This document shows, piece after piece, positions 22,616 through 34,398 of a stretch of 64,000 bases of DNA (positions are counted from its first letter, which is position 1; each line of letters opens with the position of its first letter). The notes below the pieces were generated by a model. It ran no database searches and was not told the origin of the DNA. It saw only the letters and a program-made list of their open reading frames with translations. A program made the position numbers and the translations under genes. The stretch is taken from the NCBI GenBank assembly GCA_947685225.1, contig CANTUV010000008.1, positions 42,157,501-42,221,500 of the forward strand, in the 5' to 3' direction. Source of the stretch: Garcia nutans. Taxonomy: Eukaryota; Streptophyta; Magnoliopsida; Malpighiales; Euphorbiaceae.

Positions 22616-24147
22616 TTAAGCTTCTTTTCCCTTCACATCTTCAATATTTCCATCTTGAAAGGATGATAAAATAAAATCTTCTTCCAATCCTTTTCTCGCC
22701 ATGAAGGTTGCCGGTGAAGGTACTCTATTGAACCTTAGTAATGGATTGTCTTTGGTGTTGGGCTTATCCAGCTCGGGTAGCTTGCCACTATCAATCAAAT
22801 CTTAGATCTCATGTTTTAATCGCAAGCATTTGTCTGTCTCATGTCCTTATGTTTGATGAAATTCACAAAAGGCTTTAGTATTAAATTTTGGGGGTAAATG
22901 ATTCGGCAAAGGTCGAGGGGCCAATGGCTGTAATAGTCCCTTCTTTTGTAGCTTGTCAAAGACCCAAGACAAAGGCTTCCCCAGATCTGAAAACTGCCTT
23001 CTATTTGCTTGACCGGTTGTATTGACATCAACTTCTTTTTGCGTGCTTTGATTTTCGGACTGGTAATTCCCTTTCTCATTCCTTCTTATTGAAAATTGAT
23101 TTTTCTCCCTTTCCCACTCTTCAATTTGTAGACCAGCTTGGAGAAGATCTTTGAAGTCATGAATGAGTGTATGAGACATCCTTTCACGAAGACTAGGCAG
23201 GACGCCTCTCACGATCATCCTTATTTGATCAGATTCATCGGGCCTCTTCTTGAGCAAAGCAGCCTTGTTTCTCCATCTCTTCACATAGTCCACAAAACTT
23301 TCATTTGGTCGTTGCCTAATGGACTCAACTTTCATTAAGGTAACTTCCATTTCAACATTGTACCCATATTGCTGAATGAAAGCCTTGTACAACATGTCCT
23401 AATCTTTTTGTGTACCTTCCTTTAAGTTGTTGAACCAATTTTGGACAACAGGACCCATTGAGAGCATAAAGTATCTTAGAGTTTGAGCCTTAGTAGCTCG
23501 GGCAGACTGCATAGCAGTGATATACTGCTTCACATGGAGATGAGGATTTTTGGTTCCATCATACTTCGCAAATGATGGCGTCTTGAAATTGTACGGAACC
23601 TCCTTATCTTGTTCAAATAGTTTATCTATCTCAAACATCTCTTCGGTTTTCAGCTTCTTCTCAAATTTCTTTTCTAAATTAGTAATCATCTTTTCAACAT
23701 CGGATGTCTCAGTCTTTTCAACAGTTGCTTTCACAACAACCTTCAGTTCTTTCTTCTTCTCTTGAACATCTTGGTAGTATTGAGTCCAATCATCATAATG
23801 ATCACCTTTTCATCATCAAAAACCACTTCACCAACTTTAGTCTTCCCTTTATCCCTTGGCTTCTTAGTGCTAGCAGATGTCTCGGCGTGATTCTCTAAAA
23901 TTGCAGTCAATTGGTTCTTCATGGTCTCAGCTAGTGCCTCTTTTATTTCTTCCATCTTGGCGTTAAGGGTCTCATCCAGCATCCTTTGAATTTGTTCGAG
24001 CTCCATTGTTTTTGGTGAGCAAGTGATTGAGTCATTGCTAGATACTTCGTCTCCGGCGTAGGTCAGATTGTTGTAAGCTTTTGAACTATCGTAATCCAGG
24101 GCTGTGAGCCAGAGAGGATCAATGATATGAGATGCGAATATATGCAT
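22616..24147 (-). pseudogene. gag: gag remnant of E1, unit B
   Basis: Counterpart of the unit A remnant with the same domain order: N-terminal MHIFASHIID segment (24147-23743), gag core (23734-23399), YVKRWRNKAALLKKRP segment (23395-22847) and C-terminal segment (22798-22616). It shares the 4-bp deletion after the DDEKVI segment with unit A, so that lesion predates duplication. Its own lesion is TGG to TAG just before DMLYKAFIQ (about 23401); unit A still has TGG there. E3 independently has TAG at the equivalent codon (50518-50520). No protease or polymerase follows. Confidence 0.88.
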
Positions 24148-25177
24148 GTATGCATGTATGCACGAATAATCAATGAAGAAAGATAATTAGGATGTTCCTT
24201 CCAACCTTATAACATCCACACACGAATGACGAGTCTCTTTTCCTAGGTATATAGTTAACAAAATACCAACTTGGGGTATCTTGTTTTCGAGTAATTCCCT
24301 CGGAAGTTTCAACCAATAGTTATATTTTCGAAATTGGAAATCCATCCATGATAATTCCCATTAATTAGGTTTTAATCCATCCAACCAACTAAAGTAGCTT
24401 TTATGCTATATCGGATTTAAACTAAATTAAGAGGTTTATCATAGATAGACTTCTCACTTGAAAAAGGTAACTAATGATTCATGCCAAAAACAAGCCCATG
24501 GTTAATTTATTCTTAGTGTAAATTAGACCCACAATTGATTTTTGGTATTTCTTAATTGACCTAAATATTTTGCAAGCTCTTTGTATGAAAAAGTTGGATG
24601 AAAATAATTTTATTTCTAAGTCCATTGTAAAAAGATCCTAGAAAAAAAATGGATTTTGGGCTTAGTATTTGGGCCATGAGCAATAGAATGTTTGATTTAT
24701 TTTTAGAAAAGTCTTATGTCCAAAGACCATCTTGAAAAGTTTTGAAAATAGCTTTGGTCTTTTGGACTTTAAAGAAAAATTTATTTTGAGCTCACAATGT
24801 ATTTTGGCCATATTAGAAAAAGAACAAACTAAATAAGCCATAATTTAAGCCAAGATAAATTAACCATAGTCAAACAACATGCATTTGGGGTAAAACCTAA
24901 GGAAAGTAACTAGGCCAATTACATGAGCTTTAGTCTTTGGGTTAAAAGGCTTAGGTTCCCATAGCAAGTATATACCAAATGGTACAAGGCTATGAGTGGT
25001 TATGCCATGCTCGATCTCCATACCTTGAGTAAATGTATGTTATCCCTTACATAACATAACACGAATAACACGGGCATCCTAACTCACACACACAATGTAA
25101 TCTAATATGATGCAATGGATAATATCATTATAAGAAAGAATAGAATAATATAAAGACCAACGGAATCAACTTCTCTT
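24148..25177 (-). other. Untranslated leader of E1, unit B
   Basis: About 1 kb without a sustained frame, matching 5445-6460 and, in reverse, the E3 leader. It retains the 18 bp around 24195 (CCTTCCAACCTTATAAC-like) that unit A lost. Confidence 0.8.
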
Positions 25178-25196
25178 ATCCCCAGTGGAGTCGCCA
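25178..25196 (-). other. Primer-binding site, E1 unit B
   Basis: On the minus strand TGGCGACTCCACTGGGGAT, one base from the LTR end at 25198. It differs at one base from the other three copies of this site in the window. Confidence 0.85.
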
Positions 25197-25197
25197 C

Positions 25198-27426
25198 TGT
25201 GAGCGGGGATTTTCGCCTCCACTCCCGGTGGAATGGTTTTTCGACTTCGGCACTATTTAGGCTCGGGGCCTTAGAGAACACAAACCTAAGTCCGGAGAAA
25301 ATGGAGTCGCCACCCGGACGGGTCAGGAAAAAAGAAAGGGGTGGATGACTCGATTCCTAAGGAATCCCCAACCTCCTAATGGGTTCAAAAAGTTGGGTAC
25401 GTGTGGGGAAGGTGAGAAATGGCCTAGCACCCCCACAACGCCCGGTTCATTAGAACCGGCCTCCTATACAGGTCTTAATATTATAAAATTCTTAAGTATA
25501 ACAACATTATCCATATTACACACAATAATTAAAATAAAGCATCGATATATTGAAAATCAAAACAATGTCCAAGCAAAACAAATAAATGGACACCCACCCG
25601 AAGATGGAAACATGTCCTTACATCCCATGCCTAAATAGGACACCCACCAGAAGATAGAAACATGTCCTTTGCAGTGGTTCTAAAATAGAAAAGCAATTTA
25701 AATTACATAATATTTAACTAATGAGGTACCCACCAAGTGGAAACATACCTCTTACAACTTTTGGAAATCAAAATAAATTAATAAAAGTAAATAATCATTC
25801 ATCATAAATAAATCATTCATCAAAGATATTAAACATCAATCAAAATATATAATAAACATTCATCCATGATAAATTAAATAAATCAAGTATTGAAATTAAA
25901 TAAATCAACCATCAAAAAATTATAATAATCTATATAATCAAATCTAAACTTAAATAAAGCAATAAATATATAAATTTAGCGTTTTAAAGAATTATCAATT
26001 GAATTTAGGGTTTCGAAACTTAGGGTTTTAGAAACTAGGGATTTGGAATTAGGGTTTTGGATAGTTAGGGTTTTTTAAAATCTATAGTTTTGGAATTAGG
26101 GTTTTTTAAAACTAGGGTTTTGGAATTAGGGTTTTGGAATTAGGGTTTTGGATAATTAGGGTTTTTGGAATTGACTTACTGCCTAAAAAAATACAATTTT
26201 GGATTTGGAAAAATAAATTAAGGTTTTGGAAAAATAATCAATATTTTGGAGTTTAATAATGAAATGGTTTAGGCTTTTGGATAAAAGTAGTTTGAGGTTT
26301 TGAGTTTTAATGAAATAACATACGGTTCTTGAAGAAAAAGTAAACAAGATAGATTTTAACAATTAATTGTTGACTACTGGATAGTTTTTTGTTTTAGGAA
26401 ATATGCCAGTGATATTATGAATACCAATTGATCAATGTGATAATTAAAGCAAATGATTAAAGTTATTAAAACAAAAACCAAAGCAAACGATTAAAGTTAT
26501 TAAAACAAAAACCAATTTACTGCATGTTTAAAGATCAAGGTACTATGAGTTCAAAGTTACTGCATGCATGCATGTTCTTATTAATCAAAGAAATGAAACT
26601 AATGTAAACATAAATAATTCTTGATTAAAGATCAAACCTCCACTCGTTGGTTACTCCACAATTAACTTCTGGATGAACAATTAACAAAGACAGCGTTGTT
26701 GTCTTTGAATGATTGATTACTGATGAATGTTTGATGCTAATCTTTTCTGTTTGTTACTGTCTCTTTGCTATCTTGTTAATGTTTTTTTCCGTCCCCTCTT
26801 AGTGTTCCCTTCCAATCTTTTCTCCCCCTTTCTGAATTCTAAAATGTTAATATTTATAGCCGAACCTCACTCAGAATCCTTAACCTAATATAAAACAGTC
26901 CCTAAAACAAATTCTAGTTGAATTAGGAAACATATTGAACCCATGCCGACCTAGTTGCCCTAGGTAGACATGAGACCAACCTCATGTCGACCTTGGGCTT
27001 CCCAAGTCGACATGAGGCATGCTCATGTCAATCTTGGGCTGCCAAGGTCGACATGAGGCATGCTCATGTCTAGCCTCCCAAGGTCGACATGAAGCATGCT
27101 CATGTTGACCTAGCTTGCCCAAGTTGACATGAGGCATGCTCATGTCGTTCTTAGGCTGGCAAGGTCAACATGAAGCATGCTAATGTCTCCCAGGCCGGCC
27201 TCAATTAAATTATTCTAACCTTTTTTAACTTATGGAACAAAAAATTTTAATTTGGGCCAATTCCACTTGATTTTAGGATTTTACAATCAAATATATGCCT
27301 CTTTAATCCGAACTGACTCCTTTAAAAATTATAAACTATGTTTAAATATTTGAAGTCAGATCTAATTTATTTGGGCATCCTTTCATTAGGACCATATCAA
27401 ATTGTGGTCAAAATTAAGGTTCTACA
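25198..27426 (-). mobile_element. 5' LTR of E1, unit B (outer right LTR)
   Basis: A 2,229-bp LTR ending at TTCTACA (27426). TATA box at 26851-26859, U3 minisatellite at 26940-27190, and an expanded telomere-like run of TTAGGGTTTTGGAA repeats at about 25978-26170. Outside it the sequence TAATGGTTCATGCC continues as the leader of a related element, so E1 inserted into E0. The candidate TSD is TAATG; its partner lies outside the window. Confidence 0.9.
26940..27190 (-). repeat. U3 minisatellite, unit B LTR
   Basis: Counterpart of 8098-8350 with a different copy arrangement: one CATGCTCATGTC unit is shortened near 27065. Alternating direct and inverted TCATGTCGAC arms. Confidence 0.8.
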
Positions 27427-28116
27427 TAATGGTTCATGCCAAAAATAAGCCCATGATTAATAATTCCTAGTATAAACTAGGCTCACAATTAATTTTTGGT
27501 ATTTCATAATTGACCTAAATATTTGTAAGCCCTTTCAAAAGGTTGTGAAAATAATTTTGTTTCTAAGCCCATTGTAAAAAGATTTTTAAAAAAATGGATT
27601 TTTGACTTTGTATTTGAGTCATGAGAAAAGAATTTTTGATTTGTTTTTTGAAAAAATTTTTGTCCAAAGACCATCTTGAAAAGTTTTGAAAATAGCTTTG
27701 GTCTTTTGGACTTTGAAGAAAAATTTATTTTCAGCTTACAATGTACTTAGGTCATATTAGAAAAAGAACAAACCAAATAATCCATGATTTAAACCAAGAT
27801 AAATTAACCATAGTCAAATAATAAGCATTTGGGGTAAAAACCTAAGGAAAGTAACTAGGCCAATGAGCTTTAGTCTTTGGGATAAAAGGCTTAGGTTTCC
27901 ATAGCAAGTATATACCAAAAGATACAAGGCTATGAGTGGTTATGCCATGCTCGATCTCCATACCTTGAGTGAAAGTATGGTATCCCTTACATAACACAAC
28001 ACTGGTAACACGGGCATCCTAACTCACACACACTATGTAATCTAAATGATGCAATGGATAATATCATGATAAGAAAGAATAGAATAATATAAAGACCAAT
28101 GGAATCAACATCTCTT
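27427..28116 (-). other. Partial leader of element E0
   Basis: Homologous to the inner part of the E1 leader (about 5756-6460) but more diverged, beginning abruptly at TAATGGTTCATGCC next to the E1 LTR. The rest of E0 (leader start, gag and downstream parts) is expected left of the window beyond E1. No reading frame of note. Confidence 0.78.
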
Positions 28117-28135
28117 ATCCCTAGTGGAGTCGCCA
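28117..28135 (-). other. Primer-binding site of E0
   Basis: On the minus strand TGGCGACTCCACTAGGGAT, identical to unit A and E3 and one base from the E0 LTR. Marks E0 as the same lineage. Confidence 0.85.
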
Positions 28136-28136
28136 C

Positions 28137-30172
28137 TGTGAGCGGGAATTTTTGCCCCCACTCCCACATGGAATAGTTCTTCTAACTTCGGCACTGTTAA
28201 ACTCAAAGCCTTAGAAAACACGGGCCTAAACCCGAAGAAAATAGAGTTGCCGCTTGGAAGGGCCGGGAAAAAGAAAAGGGGTGGATGACTTGATTCCTAA
28301 GGAATCTCCAAACCCTAATGGGTTCAAAAAGTTGGGTACGTGTGGGGAAAGTGAGAAATGACCCAGCACCCCACAACGCCCGGTTCATTGGAACCAGCCT
28401 CTTTTTCAGGTCTTAATATTATAAAATTTTTAAATATAATAACATTATCCATACTACATGCGATCATAAGAATAAATAAATACTTTATTAAAAATTATAG
28501 TAATGTCCAAATAAAACAAATAAATGGACACCCATCCAAGGATGGAAACATGTCCTTACATAATCCAATGTCTAAAACTAAATAGGACACCCACCAAAAG
28601 GTGGAAACGTATCCTTTACATTAATCCCAAAATATGAAATTAGTTTTAAATTACATGAAGCTTAATTAATGAGGTACCCACAAGGTGGAAACATACTACT
28701 TACATAATGACAGATAAAGTAAACCAATAATAACCATTCATTATACAAGTAAACCATTCATTATAAGCCAAATAAAAATCAAGATATGATGATGTAAACA
28801 AAGTATGTAAAGTAGGATTCAAATAACAATTAAAGACTAAATATACAAACTAGGGTTTTATAATTCATGGTTTAGCAAACTAGGGTTTGTGGTTTTAAAT
28901 TATTAGAATTAGGGTTTGGACCTAAATTCGGGAATTGAGGCATTGGAAATAGGGTTTTAGATTTTGGGGTCTATGTTTTGGGAATCACAGTTTAAGGATT
29001 TTATGGCTCCTTAACTGGGGTTTTGAAATTTTGGGAACAAATTAGGATTTTTCTTTTTAAGTTTATTAGATTACAGTTTTGGTGTTTTTGGGTAGAATAA
29101 ATTGAAGGACAAGTTTTTAAAAGAAATTAGGGTTTTAATTCATTATTTTAAGAAACAGTGATTTGTGGAAATAAATCAAGGTTTTCAAAAAACAATTAGG
29201 GTTTTGGGCTTTGATGAAATAGTATAAGGATTTGGAAAAAAAAATAGTTTATGGTTTTGAGTTTTAACAAAATAATTTTGGGGTTTTTGGGATTAATTAG
29301 CCACTGGGACATTAGAGTTTAAGGGTTTTAAGGAATTAGATGAGGCTTTAAGGATTTAATGAATTAGGGTTTCAGTTCATAAAACATATAATTTAGATTT
29401 AATAATTTTACCCTACTGGAAAAAAGTAATATCAAAATACATAATAAAACATTTAAAAGAAAGCATGTTATTGCTACTGTGAATATAAAAAATTATTGGT
29501 TAAGATTAAACCTTCGTTGTTGGTTCCACCATAATTGTACCATTTAGAATTTTGGGGAAACCTTGATCAAGAGAACACTGCCTTGTTGCCTTGTGGATGG
29601 AAGTGTTCTCCTTGTTCTTGGCTGCTTCAGATTGCTTTAAAGTTTGAAAGTCAAATTGTAGTTCTTGATTAATTTTGACCATCCTCTATTCTGTGTTTTA
29701 ATGCTAGTATTTATAGAATTTTTAAAGTGAAACCTAATATCTTAAGGAAGTTCAAGCTATTTAGGAAATTAATTGACCTTTCTGAGTGAAAATCAAATTT
29801 TAGCAAAAATTGGCCAACGCGCTGGCACGGGCTACTGAGATGCGAGCAACAGGCCGGGACAAGAACATTTGGGTGAGGGCCTGCGAGGCATTGCCACAAT
29901 TCGCTGCAGTTCAATTCGCCACAGCATGCAGCTGCGGCGAATTGGGACAGGCCGAAAGCCAATTTGTCGCAGGTCCTTTTGGCCTGTGATGAATTGCCTT
30001 GCTGCATGTTGCCCAGCAATTGGTCCGTCCGATTTTTTATTTTTTATTATATATATTAAAAAAACAAATAAAATAAATAATAAATAATAAAATAAATAAT
30101 AAATGCCACAAAAATTATTTTGGACTTATTTAAAATATTGGACTAGACTTGGTCACAAATTAATGGTCTACG
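28137..30172 (-). mobile_element. 5' LTR of E0
   Basis: A 2,036-bp LTR with minus-strand start CGTAGACC (TG mutated to CG) at 30172 and a TGTGAG-complement end at 28137. TATA box at 29708-29716. Telomere-like TTAGGGTTT motifs are scattered over 28850-29370. U3 has GC-rich hairpin-forming sequence at about 29815-30030, unrelated to that of E1. No PPT lies to its right, so this is the outer end of E0, inserted in the element at 30173-31732. Confidence 0.85.
29912..29944. repeat. Inverted repeat in the E0 U3
   Basis: CAATTCGCC (29912-29920) and GGCGAATTG (29936-29944) are perfect 9-bp arms around a CAGCATGCAGCTGC-type loop that is itself partly palindromic. It lies in a GC-rich island within AT-rich LTR sequence. 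Confidence 0.75.
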
Positions 30173-30770
30173 GGCAGAATTAACAAATGACAACTAAAGA
30201 TCCAAACAATTTGATGAATTGGAAATTTAATGAATGAAACTTTTATTTCCCTTATGGAAACAAAAATTATCACACCAAACACTTAAATATTGTGAAAGAA
30301 ATGGTTTTGCAAGAAACCAAACTCAATTGAAATGAGTTGATTCCAAATAGCCCAAATTCTCATAATATTGAACAGAACTAGTTCAGAACTGATTTTCCCT
30401 TATATTTTAGTATATTTCAAACAAAAATAACTAAACTTGAAGTTGACAATCACGTCAGAACAACAAAGGAAACGTAATTAACACAAAAGAAGCAAAAACG
30501 AATAGAATGATGTAATTTGCAATTTTGAACAAAATTGTATTTTTTTGTTATTATACAAATTCAAATGTGATTATACAACTTAGGAAAGATTTCTCCCAAA
30601 TTATATAACCCAAAACAAAGAAACTGACAGATTTGTACAAAAAGAGCTAATTAGAATGAATATGAAGTTTTGGATTCAAATTGGTATTAAATAGCTCAAG
30701 AACACCAAGAACAACAAATAATCAATAATAAACAATAGATAAAGGATAGATAATTACTTGGTAAACCAGT
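30173..30770 (-). other. Internal fragment of a minus-strand LTR element, non-coding
   Basis: About 0.6 kb downstream (minus strand) of the PBS at 30771-30782, cut off by the E0 LTR. No coding potential is visible. It fits the leader of a copia-type or TRIM-type element. The class cannot be fixed without its missing part. Confidence 0.55.
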
Positions 30771-30782
30771 GCTCTAATACCA
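30771..30782 (-). other. Primer-binding site, initiator Met tRNA type, mutated
   Basis: On the minus strand TGGTATTAGAGC, one C-to-T change from the usual TGGTATCAGAGC. It lies 2 bp from an LTR end reading CCGCATCA on that strand, a common end in plant LTR elements. Confidence 0.75.
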
Positions 30783-30784
30783 AA

Positions 30785-31732
30785 TGATGCGGAACCCCAA
30801 GACTCGAATTCAATTCTTAGAACTCTTTGTCAAACAAATTAGATTTTTAATTACACCCAAGCAATCAAATTGTGGTTTGTTCTTATACCCAAGAACACTT
30901 TCTAATTAGAACTCAAGTTACACAGATGTTTCCCTTGAACCCCAATGAAATAAGCACTCAAAAACATAAGACATAGAAATTAAAACTAAAATACAAATGA
31001 ATAATTCAATTGCAATTCAACCAACACCTTATGCATAAAAACTCAAAGAAAGCAAACTCTCTTTTTATTCATAAAATGATAATTCATAATTTCCTTGGAT
31101 CCTAAAACACAAAGCAAATAGTGCCTTTTGTAGGGGGTTTACATCAGAAATAAAATACAACCTAATGCTAGATTAATCCTCCTCCATAAATGCATTTGTA
31201 ACTCTTATGGTGAATGGTCAAGTCTTCAAATTCAAAACTGAAACTCCTCTCTTTAAATGGATATATCTAGATAGAATATGAGTAAATGGTGGTGGAAGAT
31301 TATTTTATTGGCTGATTATAATGGTTAGTGGTTATGTTCAAAGGAATTTGAAAGGTCTTTGAAGAAAGAAAAAACAAACATATTTAAACCTTAAAAATAA
31401 GAAAAATTTGGCCAACTTGGCCCACACCTCAAAAGAGCCCAATACGAGCCCAAATGCACTTAAGCTTGATTCAAGTCTTCTAGCCCAATTTTGTTGACAT
31501 ATTTGGGCTCTCCATTGTTTCCATATATGGACTTTTTATGTTTGGAAAACCCACATTCTAAAAGCTTTTGTACATAAATTTGAAGTTATCTTTTAGGCTT
31601 CTTGGACGCGAACTTGTGATCGGGCCAACGAGACTTTCCATTTCGGGAAAAGTTTCCTTATTTGCAATCAACTTCAAATCATCTATTTTGCTCTTTTGAC
31701 CATCTTGGGTAGCATTTATATCATTTGTATCA
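30785..31732 (-). mobile_element. LTR of a minus-strand element (copia-like or unclassified)
   Basis: The left edge (TGATGCGGAA) is firm because the PBS adjoins it. The right edge is set at ...TTTGTATCA (31732), which gives matching TGAT/ATCA ends on the minus strand; E2 homology resumes within about 25 bp. About 945 bp, AT-rich, no frame of note. The right edge is uncertain by tens of bases. Confidence 0.6.
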
Positions 31733-31931
31733 CTTGTGCTACTCTATAGTAAAAACATAGAACAATACGAACAAGAAGACTCTTTTAGAGCTAGGACCCA
31801 AAAAGAGAGAGAGAGAGAGAAAATTATTAAAGTTTGAATTGAAAACCTGAAAGTGTGATTCAAAAAGCCAATAAAGTTCTTTTTACCTGAAGCAGTAGAA
31901 GGTTGCCATTCTGCCTACGATAAGAGTTTAA

Positions 31932-32015
31932 CTTGAATTGGTCCAGCCCAACCAGAGACTCAGCTAAAATCAAAGAAATACCATCTTTCATTTGGTTCAC
32001 GATATCCAACACAGC
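31932..32015 (-). pseudogene. Antisense DUF7745-like remnant in E2
   Basis: A 28-codon open stretch on the strand opposite to E2 reads AVLDIVNQMKDGI, then LAESLVGLDQFK. E3 has VLDIMDQMEGG and LVGLDQLK at the matching place (57260-57355). It is the C-terminal part of the same antisense protein. The upstream part dissolves into low-complexity purine-rich DNA. Confidence 0.6.
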
Positions 32016-33479
32016 TCCAAGACAACAATCTTGAAAGCCCTAGCCTTGATATTCCAAAAGGAGAAAAGGGAGGAATAATGAAATGCCATGTCCAAAAGAA
32101 AAGCCAAAGCAACAAAACAAAAAAGAAGAAGAAAGAAAAGAAATAAGAAGAAAAAATAAAGAAAGAAAAAAAGAGAAGAAAAAGGGTCCTGAGTTTTTGC
32201 AAAAGAAAAAGGAAAAGATTAAGATTATCCTAATTAGATCCGGATTTCTTCCAAGAAGATGGAAGAACATTCAAACTCTATCTTGTCTAGAGTTTAAGGA
32301 TGTTCCCAACTACCTATGGTTCCAATAGAAAGTTTGTAGTGTGAAGACCTGTTAGCAGTGTCACATTAGCTCTAATTTAAAAATGTCCTTCGCTTAACCC
32401 ATGTCCCTTAATAGACCCCATTTCAAGCCTATTAATGGTCTATTGATCTCTCTTAGTAGGTGGAGTCTATTAGTAAAGATTGTTTGAAAAAACATACGTA
32501 TGAGATAGATATTATTTAAACTTACTGAGATCTTTGGCCAAGTAATGTGCATTGCCTATCTGAAGTGCAATAGTTCTTTCGCAAATGAAAATGATTCCCA
32601 AATTGAGTATGGTAACTAGGGTTATGATGTTTCAAATGGAAAAATCGAGTCATATGGTACATTGACACTGATTTACAAAGCCAATATGTGACTTTAAAAT
32701 TGATTTTCATAGTGTTTTCTTGTCACACGGGCTTTCAAGCTTAGGGAAGTACGTTGCACTGTCGAACCTTAGAGGACACATTGGATAAAGGTAGGCTAAT
32801 GAAAGAGTTGTTCACAAGGTTATGAAGAAGCTACCAACTAATGTACTGAATTATGGCTTGCAATGGATATCTCATGTATTTCTAAGTATCCTACTTGGGC
32901 CCCCAATACTCTAGTTTTCTATATTTTGAAGATGAAGTTATGGATGTGAAATCTTCTGATCATTCAATGTAAGATCTATATAGATATCCTAAAGGTGCCA
33001 ATAAGAGAGTTTTGGATTATCACCTCAGTCTATGAGTTAATAGAACCACTATAAGTATCACCTATACATATCATGCATACATACATACACAAGCATGTCA
33101 TGTTGCATTTTTTGTCATGTAAGTAAACAATCAATGCCATACATAACAAGCAATGAGAAGCAGACATGGAATCATGGCGCATAAAAGACACATTACAAAA
33201 GATAGAAAGAGTTGCATGCTTGCAGCCTACACAGGGGGCAAAATTTCCTGTTTGAGCCTACGCAGGGGGGCAAAGATAAAGTATAAAACAAAAAGAATAG
33301 TTAAATTTTGAAAAATAGAATCCATTAAATAATGGAACAAGGGGCTAAAAGAAAGTCGAACTCTCAAATGAATGAAGATATAAATGACAGAAGTTCAATC
33401 TAGCCAAAACAACTGAAGTCAATGCAAGACAAAGGTCCACTCCCAAGAATAAAGAATCAAGATGAAGATCCATTTCTAC

Positions 33480-34200
33480 AAAGGTAGACATTTTTTTGGA
33501 TTTTTTAAAGTATTCATAATCAAGTTTCTATCCATGTGAAACCTTAAAGGATTTGTTGAAGCGTCCATAACCTAGTCTACTCAAAATTGAAGAATGATGA
33601 ATAATTTGTATTTGTTGAAGTATTCAAACCTCCAGCCTATATTGGATTTGTTAAAGTATCCTGACAGTGCAGTTTTGTGAATTTTGGTAAAGTATCCAAA
33701 CCTCTAGCCTATATGTTGAAGTATTCTAACGGAGTAGTTTTGTGGATTTGATAAAGTATCCAAACCTCTAGCCTATATTGGATTTGTTGAAGTATCCTGA
33801 CAGTGTAGTTTTGTGGATTTTGAATTATGGGTTTACAGAAGCACCCAAACCTTTTTTCAAAGAAGATCAAGAATTTACTCCAAATCCTAATCAATAAATT
33901 TCTAGAAGCTCAAATTTATTGAAGTATCCATTAGAAAATTTTGTATTTATTTAAAGCATCTAGACCTGCTTGGGTTTATTTGAAGCATCCGAACCAATAT
34001 AAATTTATTGAAACATCCAGACCCACTTGATTTTATTTGAAACCCGAACCAATCTAGATTTATTGAAGTATCCATTAGAAAATTCTCAATTTATTTGAAG
34101 CATCTAGAACCGCTCGGGTTTATTTAAAGCACCCAAACCAATCCGGCTTTATTAAAGCATCCATTATAAGGTTTTAGATTTATTTGATGCATTCAAACAA
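33480..34200 (+). repeat. 3'-region minisatellite of E2
   Basis: Imperfect tandem copies built on TTTGTTGAAGTATCC and its variants (for example TTTATTTGAAGCATCC), some in a higher-order unit of about 70 bp that includes CAAACCTCTAGCCTATATTG. It sits just upstream of the PPT like the arrays of E1 and E3, but the repeat is different. Confidence 0.8.
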
Positions 34201-34261
34201 GATTGGTTTAAATTCATCAAGGGAAGATTGCTTTTCATTCTCTGAATAAATTCAAAATCTT

Positions 34262-34280
34262 TCAAGCAAGGGGGCAAAAC
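34262..34280 (+). other. Polypurine tract of E2
   Basis: TCAAGCAAGGGGGCAAAAC lies directly before an LTR start TGTAGTCCC. It matches the E1 and E3 tracts. Confidence 0.85.
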
Positions 34281-34398
34281 TGTAGTCCCTTAATTTTGGC
34301 CCAAACTAAATATGGTTATAATTAAAAACCCAAATCGAGTCCTGGCTCAATTTAAAAGTCGGGACTAACAAATTAGCCTAAAAGCTTATGACAATTGA
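34281..34398 (+). mobile_element. E2 3' LTR, left piece
   Basis: Starts TGTAGTCCCTTAATTTTGG like other LTRs of this lineage and is cut after 118 bp by LARD-2. It resumes at 44900. Confidence 0.85.

Larger units (their letters stand above)
1..27426 (-). repeat. Tandem duplication of a nested E1 + LARD unit, period about 18.84 kb
   Basis: Positions 1-8585 align along their whole length with about 18703-27426. The shared order is LARD right end, TSD AATTT, minisatellite, 3' region, gag remnant, leader, PBS and LTR. The offset drifts from about 18,703 at the LARD end (994 versus 19697) to 18,841 at the LTR ends (8585 versus 27426) because of small indels. The LTR at 6481-8585 has a PPT on its right (8586-8601) and a PBS on its left (6461-6479), so it serves as the 3' LTR of one unit and the 5' LTR of the next. 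Both units carry the LARD at the same base, so duplication followed LARD insertion. Unequal crossing-over between the two LTRs of one element explains this best (inference). Confidence 0.88.
31733..34261 (+). other. 3' region of TAT-like element E2 (5' part missing)
   Basis: The reverse complement of 1250-3170 (E1) aligns with about 31757-33300, which gives orientation and identity. It includes a (GA)n run at about 31805-31822, a purine-rich stretch at 32090-32220 mirroring the pyrimidine runs of E1, two PPT-like tracts (about 33227-33242 and 33264-33279) and the minisatellite at 33480-34200. No pol is present. The upstream part of E2 would lie left of the insertions that fill the left half of the window. 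Confidence 0.75.

Noticed and set aside
30100..31800. Host intergenic DNA between E0 and E2
   Set aside because: An initiator-Met type PBS adjoining a CCGCATCA LTR end shows that most of it is another LTR element.
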